In this document: positions 36,479 to 47,408 of the stretch, in pieces
Layout of the letters: every line of letters starts with the position of its first letter
How positions within the stretch are numbered: the stretch's first letter is position 1
Source of the DNA: GCA-2746605 sp963704835
Lineage (GTDB): Bacteria; Bacteroidota; Ignavibacteria; Ignavibacteriales; Melioribacteraceae
DNA length: 64,000 bases
Direction: 5' to 3'
Assembly (NCBI GenBank): GCA_963704835.1
Contig: CAVPHW010000013.1
Location: 1-64,000 of the forward strand
The notes under the pieces: model-generated
Databases searched by the model: none
Told to the model about the DNA's origin: nothing
What the model saw: the letters and a program-made list of their open reading frames with translations, nothing else
Program-made: the position numbers and the translations under genes

Positions 36479-37546
36479 ATGGAAAAAACAAAAATAATTA
36501 GACTTGTTTTAGAGGACGGAAGCGAATATTTAGGAAAATCTTTTGGTTATGAGGGCTCATGCGCCGGCGAAGTTGTTTTTAATACTGCAATGACCGGCTA
36601 TCCTGAAAGTTTAACAGATCCTTCATATTATGGTCAAATTCTCATTTCTACGTATCCTCTCATTGGAAACTATGGAGTTCCCGAAAACAAAATTGTAAAT
36701 GGAATTCCAGAAATATTTGAATCCTCGAAAATTCAAGTAAAAGGTTTTGTTATATCTGATTACTCCTTTGAATATAGTCACTGGAATGCGCAAAAAAGTT
36801 TATCAAGTTGGTTAGTTGAAAATAAGATTCCTGGAATATTTGGTTTAGACACAAGAGCATTAACCAAAAAGTTGCGCGAAAAAGGATCGATGTTAGGTAA
36901 AATAGTTTTTGAAAATAATGACGTTGATTTTTATGATCCAAATGAAATTAATCTTGTTGCAAAGGTAAGCACAACAGAAAAAGAAATTCACGGAAATGGC
37001 AAAAAGAAAATTGTTTTGGTTGATTTAGGAGTTAAAAATAACATTGTTAGATGTTTACTTAAAAGAGATGTTCAAGTTATAAAAGTTCCGTGGGATTATG
37101 ATTTTACAAAAGACGAATATGATGCTCTGGTTATTTCAAATGGTCCGGGTGATCCAACCAAATGTGAAATTACCCTTGAGCATATAAAAAAGGCAACTAG
37201 TGAAGATAAGCCTATTTTTGGCATTTGCATGGGGAACCAGTTATTGTCTCTTGCCGCTGGTGGAAGTATATATAAACTAAAATACGGGCATAGAAGTCAC
37301 AACCAGCCGGTTAATCAAATTGGAACGAATAAATGCTATATAACTTCACAAAATCATGGTTATGCAGTTGATGATTCAAATTTAGATGAAGGTTGGGAAC
37401 CATATTTTATTAATTTAAATGATGGAACTTGTGAAGGAATTAGGCACAAAGAGAAGCCCTTTTTCTCAACTCAATTTCATCCAGAAGCTTCAAGTGGTCC
37501 AACAGATACAGAATTTCTGTTTGATGAATTTTTAAAATTGGTTTAA
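36479..37546 (+). CDS. carA: Carbamoyl-phosphate synthase small subunit
   Basis: The 355-residue protein has the CarA N-terminal domain (LEDGSEYLGKSFGYEG, MTGYPESLTDPSYYGQ) and a class I glutamine amidotransferase domain with nucleophile Cys in FGICMGNQ and His/Glu in STQFHPEAS. It releases ammonia from glutamine for carbamoyl-phosphate made by CarB, feeding pyrimidine and arginine synthesis. The carB gene follows after an inserted porin-like gene. No ribosome-binding site of note is seen before the start. Intact. Confidence 0.95.
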   Translation: MEKTKIIRLVLEDGSEYLGKSFGYEGSCAGEVVFNTAMTGYPESLTDPSYYGQILISTYPLIGNYGVPENKIVNGIPEIFESSKIQVKGFVISDYSFEYSHWNAQKSLSSWLVENKIPGIFGLDTRALTKKLREKGSMLGKIVFENNDVDFYDPNEINLVAKVSTTEKEIHGNGKKKIVLVDLGVKNNIVRCLLKRDVQVIKVPWDYDFTKDEYDALVISNGPGDPTKCEITLEHIKKATSEDKPIFGICMGNQLLSLAAGGSIYKLKYGHRSHNQPVNQIGTNKCYITSQNHGYAVDDSNLDEGWEPYFINLNDGTCEGIRHKEKPFFSTQFHPEASSGPTDTEFLFDEFLKLV

Positions 37547-37588
37547 ATAAATTCTTTATATAGCAACATTAAAACTTTATCAGAACCA

Positions 37589-38848
37589 GTGATGAAAAAA
37601 CAAATTATCTTATTATTACTTATAGCTGGAATAAGCTTTGCTCAAGAAGTAGATACTGCCAAAATAATGCAAGTCTATACTCTTGAAGATAGTTTGAATA
37701 ATCTTCGAAGTGAAATGAAAAACATTTCAGTAGAAATTTCTCTTTTGAAAAAACAAATTGCAGAAGGAAATGATTTTGATAAATTATTAGGATTGTTGGA
37801 AGAAAATGAAATTGCTGATGTACCGGAAGAGCAGAGATCTAAAAGGAAAAGATTAGACGCTATGCTTAAATTGCTGAATCAAAGACCAGGTACTTTGATG
37901 TTTAATGGCACAGCAATAGCACTTTTGCAAAATAATTTATCAAGCAAAAAAAGTGCAGGTATAGGCGTTCTCGATATTTATGCACATACCACTTTTGGGG
38001 AGAACATTTTGTTCTTCAGTGCGCTTGAATTTTTAGGAGGGAATGGTCTTTCCTCAAAATCAAATTCTTATCTTCCATTTTTTGCAAATGAAGGATCCTT
38101 TCAAGATGAAGATGGACTTGATAGAATTGGATTATTAGAATCGTGGTTAGAGTTTTCACTATTGAATTCAGGACTAACAATCACCGCTGGTAAGCTCGAT
38201 CTTACAAACTATTTTGATAACAACAGTTATGCAAATGATGAAACAGCACAATTTATCTCTAGTAATTTTGTGAATAACGGAACTTTGCCTTTTATTGAAT
38301 CGACTCCCGGTGTAAGAATTAGAACAAGTTTGTTGGAATATTTCTTTGTTCAATTAGCATTGGCTAGCACTAGCAATTCCGGAGAAAATATTTTTGATGG
38401 CTTTATTCAATCGGGCTCAGTTGGAATTAAGACATTAAGCAATTCTGATTGGGAAGGAAATTTAAGATTTTATGGGTACAGTTTTTCTAATCAAAAAAAA
38501 TCTTTCGGATTTGGAATTAGTTACGATCAAACCTTGAGTGAGAAATTCGGCTTATTTTTTAGGTATGGTAATAACAACAATAATTTTTCAGAAATAATTC
38601 CAATTGAATCATCATACAGCGGTGGGATTAGAATTAAATTTGGTGTTTTATCAAAGTTGGGTTTTGGATATGCTCATAATTCCTTTTACGATGAGAGGAT
38701 TAATGATGATGTTGCTGAAATATATTTCAGACATCAATTTAACAAGTGGATATATTTATCTCCACATTTGCAATTTTATAGCAGATCTGAAGGTAATGAA
38801 AAAGAAAATAGTTTTCTTCTTGGTTTAAGAACTCAACTTAATTTTTAA
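37589..38848 (+). CDS. Porin-like outer-membrane barrel protein between carA and carB
   Basis: The 419-residue protein begins with a signal peptide (QIILLLLIAGISFA, cut before QEVDT). A helical, coiled-coil-like stretch follows (about residues 30-65, LNNLRSEMKNISVEISLLKK), then a region rich in alternating strands, ending FLLGLRTQLNF with an aromatic C-terminal residue, as in outer-membrane barrels. It resembles OprB-like or other Bacteroidota porins; the solute is unknown. The start is 43 bases after the carA stop, suggesting co-transcription with the carbamoyl-phosphate genes. Confidence 0.7.
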   Translation: MMKKQIILLLLIAGISFAQEVDTAKIMQVYTLEDSLNNLRSEMKNISVEISLLKKQIAEGNDFDKLLGLLEENEIADVPEEQRSKRKRLDAMLKLLNQRPGTLMFNGTAIALLQNNLSSKKSAGIGVLDIYAHTTFGENILFFSALEFLGGNGLSSKSNSYLPFFANEGSFQDEDGLDRIGLLESWLEFSLLNSGLTITAGKLDLTNYFDNNSYANDETAQFISSNFVNNGTLPFIESTPGVRIRTSLLEYFFVQLALASTSNSGENIFDGFIQSGSVGIKTLSNSDWEGNLRFYGYSFSNQKKSFGFGISYDQTLSEKFGLFFRYGNNNNNFSEIIPIESSYSGGIRIKFGVLSKLGFGYAHNSFYDERINDDVAEIYFRHQFNKWIYLSPHLQFYSRSEGNEKENSFLLGLRTQLNF

Positions 38849-38895
38849 TGAATTCTATTATAAAAAAAAATATAAAAGCTTATTCTTTCACGAAA

Positions 38896-38988
38896 GTCAT
38901 TCTGAGGAGTTCTGCCTTTAGGGAACGACGTGAGAATCTAATCTTTTAATTAAAAATTTCGCAATGGCTCTGTTCATTTCGAAATGAC
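38896..38988. repeat. REP-like inverted repeat (GTCATTCTGAG type)
   Basis: Starts GTCATTCTGAGGAGTT and ends TTTCGAAATGAC, with internal GAGAATCT; relatives lie at 9151, 33838 and 42756. It occupies the gap just before carB. Confidence 0.65.
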
Positions 38989-38997
38989 AGAAAAAAC

Positions 38998-41900
38998 ATG
39001 AATAAAGAAATAAAGAAAATATTAATCCTAGGATCGGGTGCTTTAAAAATTGGAGAAGCCGGGGAATTTGATTATTCAGGTTCTCAGGCATTGAAGGCAT
39101 TAAAAGAGGAAAAGATTGAAACAGTTTTAATTAACCCCAATATTGCTACTGTTCAAACATCGGAAAATATAGCGGATAAAGTTTATTTCCTTCCTGTTAC
39201 ACCTTATTTTGTTGAGCGGGTAATTGAAAAAGAAAAACCAGATGGAGTTCTACTTTCATTCGGTGGACAAACTGCGCTTAACTGTGGTATAGAATTATTC
39301 AAAGCAAATATTTTTGAAAAGCATAATGTAAAAGTTCTTGGTACACCTATTCAAGCAATAATGCAAACGGAAGACAGAGAACTTTTTGCAAATATGTTAA
39401 ACAAAATTAGCATTAAGACTCCTAAAAGTATTGCTGTTACTTCAATTGAAGATGCGCTTGTAGCTGCTGATAAATTAAGTTACCCAATTATTGTAAGAGC
39501 AGCTTATACATTGGGCGGTCAGGGAAGTGGTTTCTGTATCAACCAAGATGAGTTAGAAATATTGGCAGAAAAAGCTCTTTCCTATTCTGATCAAATTTTG
39601 ATTGAAGAATCATTAAAAGGATGGAAAGAAGTTGAGTATGAAGTTGTAAGAGATTGTTATAATAATTGTATTACTGTTTGTAATATGGAAAATTTTGATC
39701 CACTGGGAATTCATACTGGAGAAAGTATTGTTGTTGCTCCTTCCCAAACATTAACAAATACGGAATATCATAAACTTCGTGAAATAGCAATTAAACTGAT
39801 TCAACATATTGGAATAGTTGGTGAGTGTAATGTTCAATATGCTTTAGATCCATTCTCAGAGGATTACAGAGTTATTGAAGTGAATGCTAGACTTTCCCGC
39901 TCAAGTGCATTGGCGTCAAAAGCAACGGGTTATCCTTTAGCTTTTGTTGCAGCAAAACTTGGACTTGGTTACGGGCTTCATGAGCTTAAGAATTCAGTTA
40001 CCAAAACAACTTCTGCGTTTTTTGAGCCAGCCTTAGACTACATTGTCTGCAAAATACCAAGATGGGATTTGGGGAAATTCAGCGGTGTCTCACATCAGAT
40101 TGGCAGTAGTATGAAAAGTGTTGGAGAGGTAATGTCAATCGGTAAAACCTTTGAAGAAGCAATTCAGAAAGGGTTAAGAATGATTGGGCAGGGAATGCAT
40201 GGATTTGTCGGTAACAAAGACATTCCAATAACAGATATAAAAGATATGTTGATGAATCCAACGGATATGAGAATATTTATTATTGCTCAAGCTTTCAAAG
40301 AAGGTTTATCTGTTGATGAAATTTATGATCTCTCCAAAATTGATAAATGGTTCTTGGTAAAACTGAGAAACATTTATAACAATAAAAATGAAATGCAGAA
40401 GTATAATTCTTTAGAAGAGTTTCCAACCGAATTTTTAAAAGAAGCTAAAAGATTAGGTTTCTCTGACTTTCAAATTGCAAGGTTTGTTTTTAAAAGTTCA
40501 TCAGATCAAATTGATGAAGACTTATTGAGAGTAAGAGATTTTAGGATTGATAAAGGAATTAAACCGGTTGTAAAACAGATTGACACTCTTGCTGCAGAAT
40601 ACCCGGCTCATACAAACTATCTTTATTTAACGTATAGCGGAATTGAAAATGATATTGAATTTAGTGATGATAAAAAATCAGTTATTGTTTTAGGTTCTGG
40701 AGCTTATAGAATTGGAAGCAGTGTTGAATTTGATTGGTGCGGAGTTAATGCACTTAATACAATTAAAAAAGAAAATTACCGTTCTGTTATGATAAACTTT
40801 AATCCGGAAACTGTTAGTACGGATTATGATGTTTGTGATAGACTTTATTTCGATGAACTAACGCTGGAACGGGTGCTTGATATTATTGAATTCGAAAATC
40901 CCAAAGGTGTAATTATTTCAACCGGTGGACAGATTCCCAATAACTTAGCAATGCGTCTAAATAAAAAAAATGTTAATATTTTAGGAACGTCACCTCTCTC
41001 TATTGATAGAGCGGAAAACAGACATAAGTTTTCCCAAATGTTGGATGATCTTAAAATTGATCAGCCAAGATGGAAAGAATTAACCAGCACGGAGGAAATT
41101 CAATCATTCATTAATGAAGTTAACTATCCGGTTTTAGTAAGACCTTCCTATGTTCTCTCCGGTGCCGCAATGAATGTAGTTTCTAATGAAAGTGAATTGG
41201 AACATTTTTTACAATTGGCGGCTGATGTTTCTAAACAGCACCCGGTTGTTGTCTCTGAGTTTATTGAGAATGCAAAAGAAATAGAAATTGACGCAGTTGC
41301 AGATAATGGAAAGGTTGTACTTTATGCAATTAATGAACATATCGAATTTGCCGGTGTTCATTCAGGTGATGCAACAATGGTTTTTCCACCGCAAAAAATA
41401 TATTTTGAAACAGTAAGAAGGATTAAAGCAATATCAAAAAAAATAGCTTCTGAACTAAATATTTCGGGTCCATATAATATTCAATTTTTGGCAAAAGATA
41501 ATGATGTAAAAGTTATTGAGTGTAATCTACGAGCCTCAAGAAGTCTTCCATTTGTTTCAAAAGTATTAAAGGTTAATTTCATTGAATTGGCAACAGACAT
41601 AATGCTGAAGGCAAAATATGAAATACCTAACAAGTCACTTTTTGAGCTTGATTATATTGGAATAAAAGCTCCACAGTTTTCTTTTTCACGGTTAGGTAGC
41701 GCAGATCCAATTTTAGGTGTTGATATGTCATCTACCGGAGAAGTTGGTTGTATTGGGGATGATTATTATGATGCACTTTTAAAATCTATGCTTTCTGTAG
41801 GATATAAAATTCCAAAGAAAAATATTCTGCTTTCAACTGGTCCTGTGGAATCAAAGGCGGAACTATTAAGCAGTGCAAAGCTTTTAATTAAGCATGGGTT

Positions 41901-42216
41901 TGATTTGTTTTCCACGGGTGGAACTCACAAATTTTTAACAGATAACAATGTTGAATCTCAATTACTTTATTGGCCTGATGAAAAAAAGAGCCCAAATACA
42001 ATTGAATATTTGACGAAAAAGAAAAATTGACTTGTGATTAACATTCCTAAAGATCACACAAAAAATGAACTAAATAACGATTACACGATAAGACGAAGTG
42101 CCATAGACTTTAATATTCCTCTTATAACTAATTCAAGATTAGCACAAGCTTTTATAACAGCTTTCTGCACAAAGAAAGTAGAAGATATCTCAATTAAAAG
42201 CTGGGATGAGTATTAA
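38998..42216 (+). CDS. carB: Carbamoyl-phosphate synthase large subunit (in-frame TGA at 42028)
   Basis: The protein has the duplicated ATP-grasp organisation of CarB: LILGSGALKIGEAGEFDYSG in the first half and VIVLGSGAYRIGSSVEFDWC in the second, with ATP-grasp and carbamate motifs in both. The frame reaches a TGA at 42028 after 1,010 residues. The same frame then runs on for 61 codons (LVINIPKDHTKNE, RRSAIDFNIPLITNSRLAQA), exactly the end of the allosteric MGS-like domain, giving the normal length of about 1,073. The expected IDL reads N-stop-L; one extra A and a lost T inside a GATC would explain it, so I annotate one gene. Confidence 0.92.
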
Positions 42217-42267
42217 GAAAAGACACAAGAACAAAGGCTCAAGATAAAAGAAAAATATTGAATCTAC

Positions 42268-42732
42268 TTACTTTATTTCAACATTAATAGTGAACTCAAC
42301 AGTACCATTATTTTTAAATTTCAGAGTTATTTTCCCAGAATCACCAATACCTAAATCTTTATTTAACCCAATTAACATTATATGAAAACTTCCGGGTTTT
42401 AATTCAACCTTAGATTTACTTGGTATGACAATAAATTCTACATGTCGCATTCCTATCATATCATTCTCTTTTTTATAGGTCTCATGAATTTCAACTACTT
42501 TGGCTAAATCAGAACTAGCAGAATAAAGTGTGTCATCGACATTCATGTTATTTTTGATTTTCATAAAAGCGGCTGTGTTACGATTCATGCTGCCTGGGCG
42601 CATCCATGTGTTAGAAATTACAAAGGGCTTTTCACTTATTTGAGAAGCCTCTTCTATTGCTTTTGTTTTCTTCTCTCCACATGAAGTTATTCCAATAATA
42701 GCTAGAATAACAACCAAAATAATTTTCTTCAT
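42268..42732 (-). CDS. PCuAC-type periplasmic copper chaperone (lipoprotein)
   Basis: About 154 residues with a lipoprotein signal (VVILAIIGITSCGEKK) and a PCuAC fold. The copper-binding residues are in place: HETYKKENDM, then MRHVEF and FHIML, matching the spaced His/Met pattern of the family. It delivers Cu(I) to the CuA centre of cytochrome c oxidase together with SCO proteins; the SCO gene is just upstream on the same strand. A frame extension to 42744 exists, but MKKIIL at 42732 is the natural start. Confidence 0.85.
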   Translation of the reverse strand: MKKIILVVILAIIGITSCGEKKTKAIEEASQISEKPFVISNTWMRPGSMNRNTAAFMKIKNNMNVDDTLYSASSDLAKVVEIHETYKKENDMIGMRHVEFIVIPSKSKVELKPGSFHIMLIGLNKDLGIGDSGKITLKFKNNGTVEFTINVEIK

Positions 42733-42755
42733 AATTGGTCTCATAATTATTTCTA

Positions 42756-42826
42756 GTCATTGCGAGAGTTTTTTTGAAGCAACCTCATTAATTTCAAGAT
42801 CACTTAGCGTTGCTCATGCTGACTAG
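42756..42826. repeat. REP-like element (GTCATTGCGAG type)
   Basis: GTCATTGCGAG at the left and a degenerate GTTGCTCATGCTGAC at the right bracket internal GAAGCAAC. It lies between the PCuAC and SCO genes. Confidence 0.55.
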
Positions 42827-42833
42827 GCTTTAT

Positions 42834-43430
42834 CTAATTCAGTTGTTTTACGTCCTCAACTATTTCATCAATATTAATTTTACTTCCCAAATAATTTTTT
42901 CTTATTCTACCTTCTTTGTCAATCAATTGAATTCTATCTGTATGAACAAAGTAATAAGTTTTTGACCCATCATTAAAAGTTGTGGAATCACCAACAAACG
43001 CAACAACTCCAACTTCTTTCATCAAATTATCAATCATACTTTTTTCACCAGTTAGGAACTCCCAATTCTCAAAATCAACACCATGCAATTTTGAAAACTT
43101 TTTTAGAACACTTGGGTTATCAACTTCAGGATCAAAACTTATTGATATAAATTCTACATTTTCAATTTCAGCCTTTTCAATTCCTTCGTTTATTAGCCTC
43201 ATATTGTTTGTGGTAAGCGGACAAATATCAGGGCAGTTTGTAAATATATAACCAACAATTCCAATTTTATTTTTAATAATACTTGGGAAATTAGTAACTG
43301 AACTATCTTGATTAAGCAAAGAATAATTTGAATTACTAAGATCTTGAATAACTTCAAATTTATCACCGCACCTAGCAAAAAAAGTTATACTAAAGAGTGT
43401 TAGGAATAACAAAGAAATTTTTTTAATCAT
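42834..43430 (-). CDS. SCO1/SenC-family copper chaperone for cytochrome oxidase
   Basis: The 198-residue protein begins with a hydrophobic export signal (KKISLLFLTLFSITFFARC, possibly a lipobox at Cys21). It has the thioredoxin-like SCO fold with the copper-binding pair in NCPDICPLT and the conserved His in KTYYFVHTDRIQLID. It metallates or reduces the CuA site of cytochrome c oxidase. It pairs with the PCuAC gene downstream across a repeat element. A 13-bp palindrome lies 9 bases upstream of its start. Confidence 0.9.
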   Translation of the reverse strand: MIKKISLLFLTLFSITFFARCGDKFEVIQDLSNSNYSLLNQDSSVTNFPSIIKNKIGIVGYIFTNCPDICPLTTNNMRLINEGIEKAEIENVEFISISFDPEVDNPSVLKKFSKLHGVDFENWEFLTGEKSMIDNLMKEVGVVAFVGDSTTFNDGSKTYYFVHTDRIQLIDKEGRIRKNYLGSKINIDEIVEDVKQLN

Positions 43431-43439
43431 AGTTTTAAC

Positions 43440-43452
43440 TTAGACAGTCTAA
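43440..43452. promoter_or_regulatory. Perfect palindrome upstream of the SCO gene
   Basis: TTAGACAGTCTAA is symmetric about base 43446 and sits just before the SCO start, in the 43-base gap after a small membrane-protein gene. It could be an operator. It contains TAGACA but not the 11-bp repeat pattern of the CarH-type sites. Confidence 0.4.
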
Positions 43453-43473
43453 TTAATTTGAAAATATTATAAG

Positions 43474-43848
43474 TTATAAAATAGGATAAATATAAATAGC
43501 CGAGCCGACTAAAAAGAATACAACAAACGATAGAGAAATTTTATTTTTAATTCCGAAAAAATAGACTTGCTGAAGCGCTCTAAAGAAATAGAAAAAGGCT
43601 ATTAATCTTAAAATCAATTTTCCTAAATCTGTTGAAATCAATTCTTGGGTATACAAAATGGAAAGATAGGCAAATATGATAAAGACAAATGTTAGTGAAA
43701 GATTTAATATTTGAAGAATGTTTCCATTTACAACCGTTATTCTTTGTAAATCTTTTTTCCATTTAAAAATTTTCCAAAATAAAGAATGAAAAATTATTAG
43801 AGCTATATTGTAAAAACCTCCAATCAATATTATTGTTTCATTACTCAC
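43474..43848 (-). CDS. Small four-span membrane protein, hypothetical
   Basis: The 124-residue protein has four hydrophobic segments (IILIGGFYNIALIIFHSLFW, LNLSLTFVFIIFAYLSILY, a third around RLIAFFYFFRALQ, and LSFVVFFLVGSAIYIYPIL). Charged residues (WKKDLQR, GIKNK) lie in the loops. No cysteine, metal-binding or catalytic motif is evident. It lies 43 bases upstream of the SCO gene on the same strand and may be co-transcribed, so a role in respiratory assembly is possible but unproved. Confidence 0.65.
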   Translation of the reverse strand: MSNETIILIGGFYNIALIIFHSLFWKIFKWKKDLQRITVVNGNILQILNLSLTFVFIIFAYLSILYTQELISTDLGKLILRLIAFFYFFRALQQVYFFGIKNKISLSFVVFFLVGSAIYIYPIL

Positions 43849-43875
43849 TAAATATTTCCTAATTATAAAATTAAA

Positions 43876-46313
43876 TTATCTTTCGATCCAACTCTTTCTA
43901 AATGTAGAAAAATTTGGTGCTATTATTTCAAGGGCATTTTCTTTAATCTCAACTGGAATCCATTGAGCTGTTCCATCATTTTTAGCTTTCCAATTTTTAT
44001 CAGAAGAGAAGTTTATTATCATTGTTCTCAGTTGTAATTTCTGAAATAATATTTATTCCAGGTGTTTTTGTATCATAATAATTTCTAGCTTCAATTAAAA
44101 TACTATTCTCACCTTGTTTAAGATGTTTGGTAATATCAATCATTTTAATTCTTTGCTGTTCAATCCAAAGAGAGCCAGATCTTTTTGTATAAACTGAATC
44201 AACCTCTTTACCATTGATTGATAATTTTGCAAAAGTATCTCCAATTATTTGCATCTGGGCAGATTTAATCTCACCATCAATAATAAGTTTACCTGCAAAT
44301 TCAACTTTCCATATAAATTCCTTATCAGCATTAGGGTAGTAAATCCACTCACTTTTTAACAATGGAGATTCTAATTGGTTTTGCTCAAGCTGAATTTTAA
44401 TTTCATGAAAATAGGCTTGAAGTCTATCAAATTTATCTTCAACCATCCAAAGATTATCTGAACTATTGTCTCTTTTCCAAAGTAAGGAATAGTCAGTCTT
44501 TAGTTTAGCGAGTTGAGAAATATTTTTATCGACTAATTCAATTATTCGTTTTGGATCTTCCTTGTTTTCAGCCAATACATTGTGTAATAATATTTGAGTT
44601 TCATTCTTAAGTATTAACCAATCTTTTAATTTTAATGTAAACTCAAGTAACTCTAAAAAATCTTTATTCTTTGTAGCATTTTTCTTTAACTCACTTAATG
44701 TTGATAAAACATTACCTTTCGCTTTCATCCAATAAAATTTACTTGCTTGCGGCCAATTCATTTGTCGCCAGTCTGGTTTTCTATAATCTAATAATGGATG
44801 CCGCCAAAGATTGCTCCAAAGTAATTGGTTCATCGGGTCGCTAAGTTCATTGTGTATTAAATGAAGGCGATCATCATCCACGCCGAAAAATTGAGTGAAA
44901 AATGTTTTATTAAATTTGGTTAATTCTGATTCTAGAACATTCCACGAGCATTGTGCCGACCAAGCATATCCATACAAATTATATTCTCTAAAAGTTTCTG
45001 CTCCAAAATCACCCCAACTCGAATTTATCATTCCTATTGAGTTATTTTTTATTCCATCTTCTGTTAATGTTTTAATATTTGGAACTGCAAAAAAGTTTTC
45101 GGGGTAAGCAGAATTAAAATTCCATACCGATGGAGATACTATATATTTAAAACCGGCATCACTAAATGTTTTTGTTGAAGGATATTCAAACTTTGGAAAA
45201 TAATGCCAATCCACAATCACAATATCCTTAGGAATTTTTTCTAAAATTTCAGGAGAGCTTAGAATAATATCTCCGTACATCATTATTTCCTTGTTGTTCT
45301 TTTTACAAATATCATAAACCCTTTTATAATGGTTTGCATGTACAGTTGCTAAATCTGATTGCTCAACTAATTTTCTACTTTTACCAAGTCCTATATCGTA
45401 GCTTTCATCAGCACCCATGTGGAAATATTTAGAAGGGAATAGTTCGAAAACCTCATTTAACAGAGTTTCCAAAAAAGCATAAGTTTCTTCATTCGTAATA
45501 TCAAGCGAAGCCCCGCCGGGAAAATCAGCATACTTAATAAATTCAGGCTGACTTAGAATGTTTTCAAAATGTCCGAGAGTTTGAAAGATTGGAATTACTT
45601 CAATAAAATGTTCATCTGCATATTTAATCAATTCTCTAATTTCATTTTTTGATAATGCACCTCTGCCCAACTCCAATTTCCGGAAAACTTTCAAACTGAA
45701 TAACATCTTCCATATAAGGCATATATGTGTTCATTTTATATTCAGAAATAAACTTTATAATTCGTTTGAAATTATCCATTGTAGAAACTTGTCCGCGACT
45801 AAAATCATCAGAGATTCCACGAATCTTCATGTTTGGATAATCTATAATTTTTAATCTCGGTAGTTCATTATTATCTGAGCTATTAATGAGTTGTGTAAGG
45901 GAAAGAACACCATAATAAATTCCCTTTAACGCTTTTGCTTCAACCAGAATATTTTCCTTTGTAATTGATATAATATAAGTTTCATCAACATATTCTTCGG
46001 GAATTAAATCATCATGGTCAAAACTGTTTACCAAGTTTAAGTTAATCTGTCGGGTATTTTTTGAATCAAAAGTAAAATTAGGTTTAACAGAGTATTTGTT
46101 TTCAATACATTCTGATAAGTGATTAATTATATTTTTGTGTTTCTCAGTTTTAGAATGGTTTAGTGAAATATTTATTTCCTTAGGGAAGATAAATGGTTCA
46201 GTTTTTTCCATCATTGTGATTTTTTGCGGGGTTGGAATAATTTGGATGTTCATATCTTGACCGATTAAATTAGTAGCGATTAAAATTAAGTAAATAAAAA
46301 GGTGTGTTTTCAT
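43876..46313 (-). CDS. Family 20 glycoside hydrolase, beta-N-acetylhexosaminidase-like (frame broken near 44025 and 45680)
   Basis: The joined frame gives about 810 residues with a signal peptide (KTHLFIYLILIATNLIGQ). The N-terminal GH20b-like domain (IQIIPTPQKITMME) runs into a GH20 barrel. Within it, KYFHMGADESYD supplies the Asp-Glu pair of substrate-assisted catalysis, and WHYFPKFEYP and NSSWGDFG are likely sugar contacts. A C-terminal beta domain (about 150 residues, KSEWIYYPNADKEF) may bind carbohydrate. The enzyme would remove terminal N-acetylhexosamines from chitin fragments or glycans. Both breaks are one-base changes; beyond 44000 the frame continues to a stop at 43876. Confidence 0.82.
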
Positions 46314-46375
46314 AAATCCTCATTTGCCATTCATGGTTGCTTTTTTTAAAGACCGGAACGACAAATTAACATATT

Positions 46376-47153
46376 TTAATTATATTTTTTTAGACTTAAA
46401 TGTTCCAATTTTTCGAACAGCCAATTTGGAATAAACGGAATTAGTCTGGTAGCCAAAACCAATTGCCACGGAAATTGAATCATTCGTTTTTCCTTTTCAA
46501 TTCCGCTAATAATCATTTTTACAGCTTTTTCGGGTTCCATTAATAAGGGCATTTCAAATTCGTTTTTATCGGTCATAGGTGTTCTAACAAAACCGGGACG
46601 GACAGTCAAAACTTTTATATGATGCTTTCTCAATTCTGCTCTTAGTCCTTCAAGGTAAATAGTTGCAGCAGCTTTGCTGGCTGAATAGAATCCACTTTTT
46701 GAGTATCCTTTACTATCTGCCAAACTTGATACACCTACTATCATTCCTTCTTTTCTTTTCATAAATTCGGGCAATAATTGCTCAACCCAATAAATAATTC
46801 CAAAAACATTTGCGCCAAATATTTTTTCTGCAGCTTCTGAGTTATAATCTTTTACTGACATTCTTACAGAATAACCAGCGTTTAAAATTGCAATATCAAT
46901 CTTCCCAAATTTTTCTATAATTTGTTTATAAGCTGATGTGACTTCATCTTTTTTGCTTACATCACATTTAATAGGCAAAATGTTTTCTTGATGTGGAAGG
47001 GAAGCAATAATATTCATTTAATAAGTTTTCTCTTCTGGCAACAATTGCAAGTTTACAATTCTTATTTGCAAGTTGAATTACCAATTCTTTGCCAATTCCG
47101 GTTGAGGCACCGGTAATTAAAACTACTTTATTGTTAAAATCCATGAGGGTCAA
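46376..47153 (-). CDS. Short-chain dehydrogenase (frame broken near 46995)
   Basis: The joined frame gives about 258 residues of a classical SDR: cofactor motif LITGASTGIGKEL, NAG motif AILNAGYS, catalytic Ser in GVSSLADS, and the active YSASKAAA (Tyr and Lys). The C-terminal stretch RLIPFIPNWLFEKLEHLSLK is amphipathic and may touch the membrane, as in several SDRs that act on lipids. The substrate is unknown. The start near 47153 gives MTLMDFNNKVV; the Met at residue 4 is an alternative. The break lies between RRENLLNE and SLPHQEN. Confidence 0.82.
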
Positions 47154-47408
47154 TTAAATATTTAAATTAATATTGTGTATAAATTTAAGAAAAGAAAATT
47201 AAAGAGGATTGTTGTAACTCTTGATTTTTAAAACAAAGACTATTTTAGACTTTTATTAAAGGGGAATTTTCACTAATTAAATCAATAATTTAGAATCGCC
47301 TAGTTTAACGCTTGTTTTATATTTGAATTTTGTCATTTATGGCTTCTTTCCTCTTTACAAGCACTGCTTTTTTCACTATCTTAACAAAAATTATTCCAAA
47401 AGTTTTTT

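Noticed and set aside
36750..36941. Minus-strand frame inside carA
   Set aside because: Lies wholly opposite a conserved intact gene and shows no protein-like pattern.
42028..42030. TGA as selenocysteine or recoded stop in carB
   Set aside because: Other genes use TGA as a normal stop, and the position needs Ile-Asp; a two-indel error explains it.
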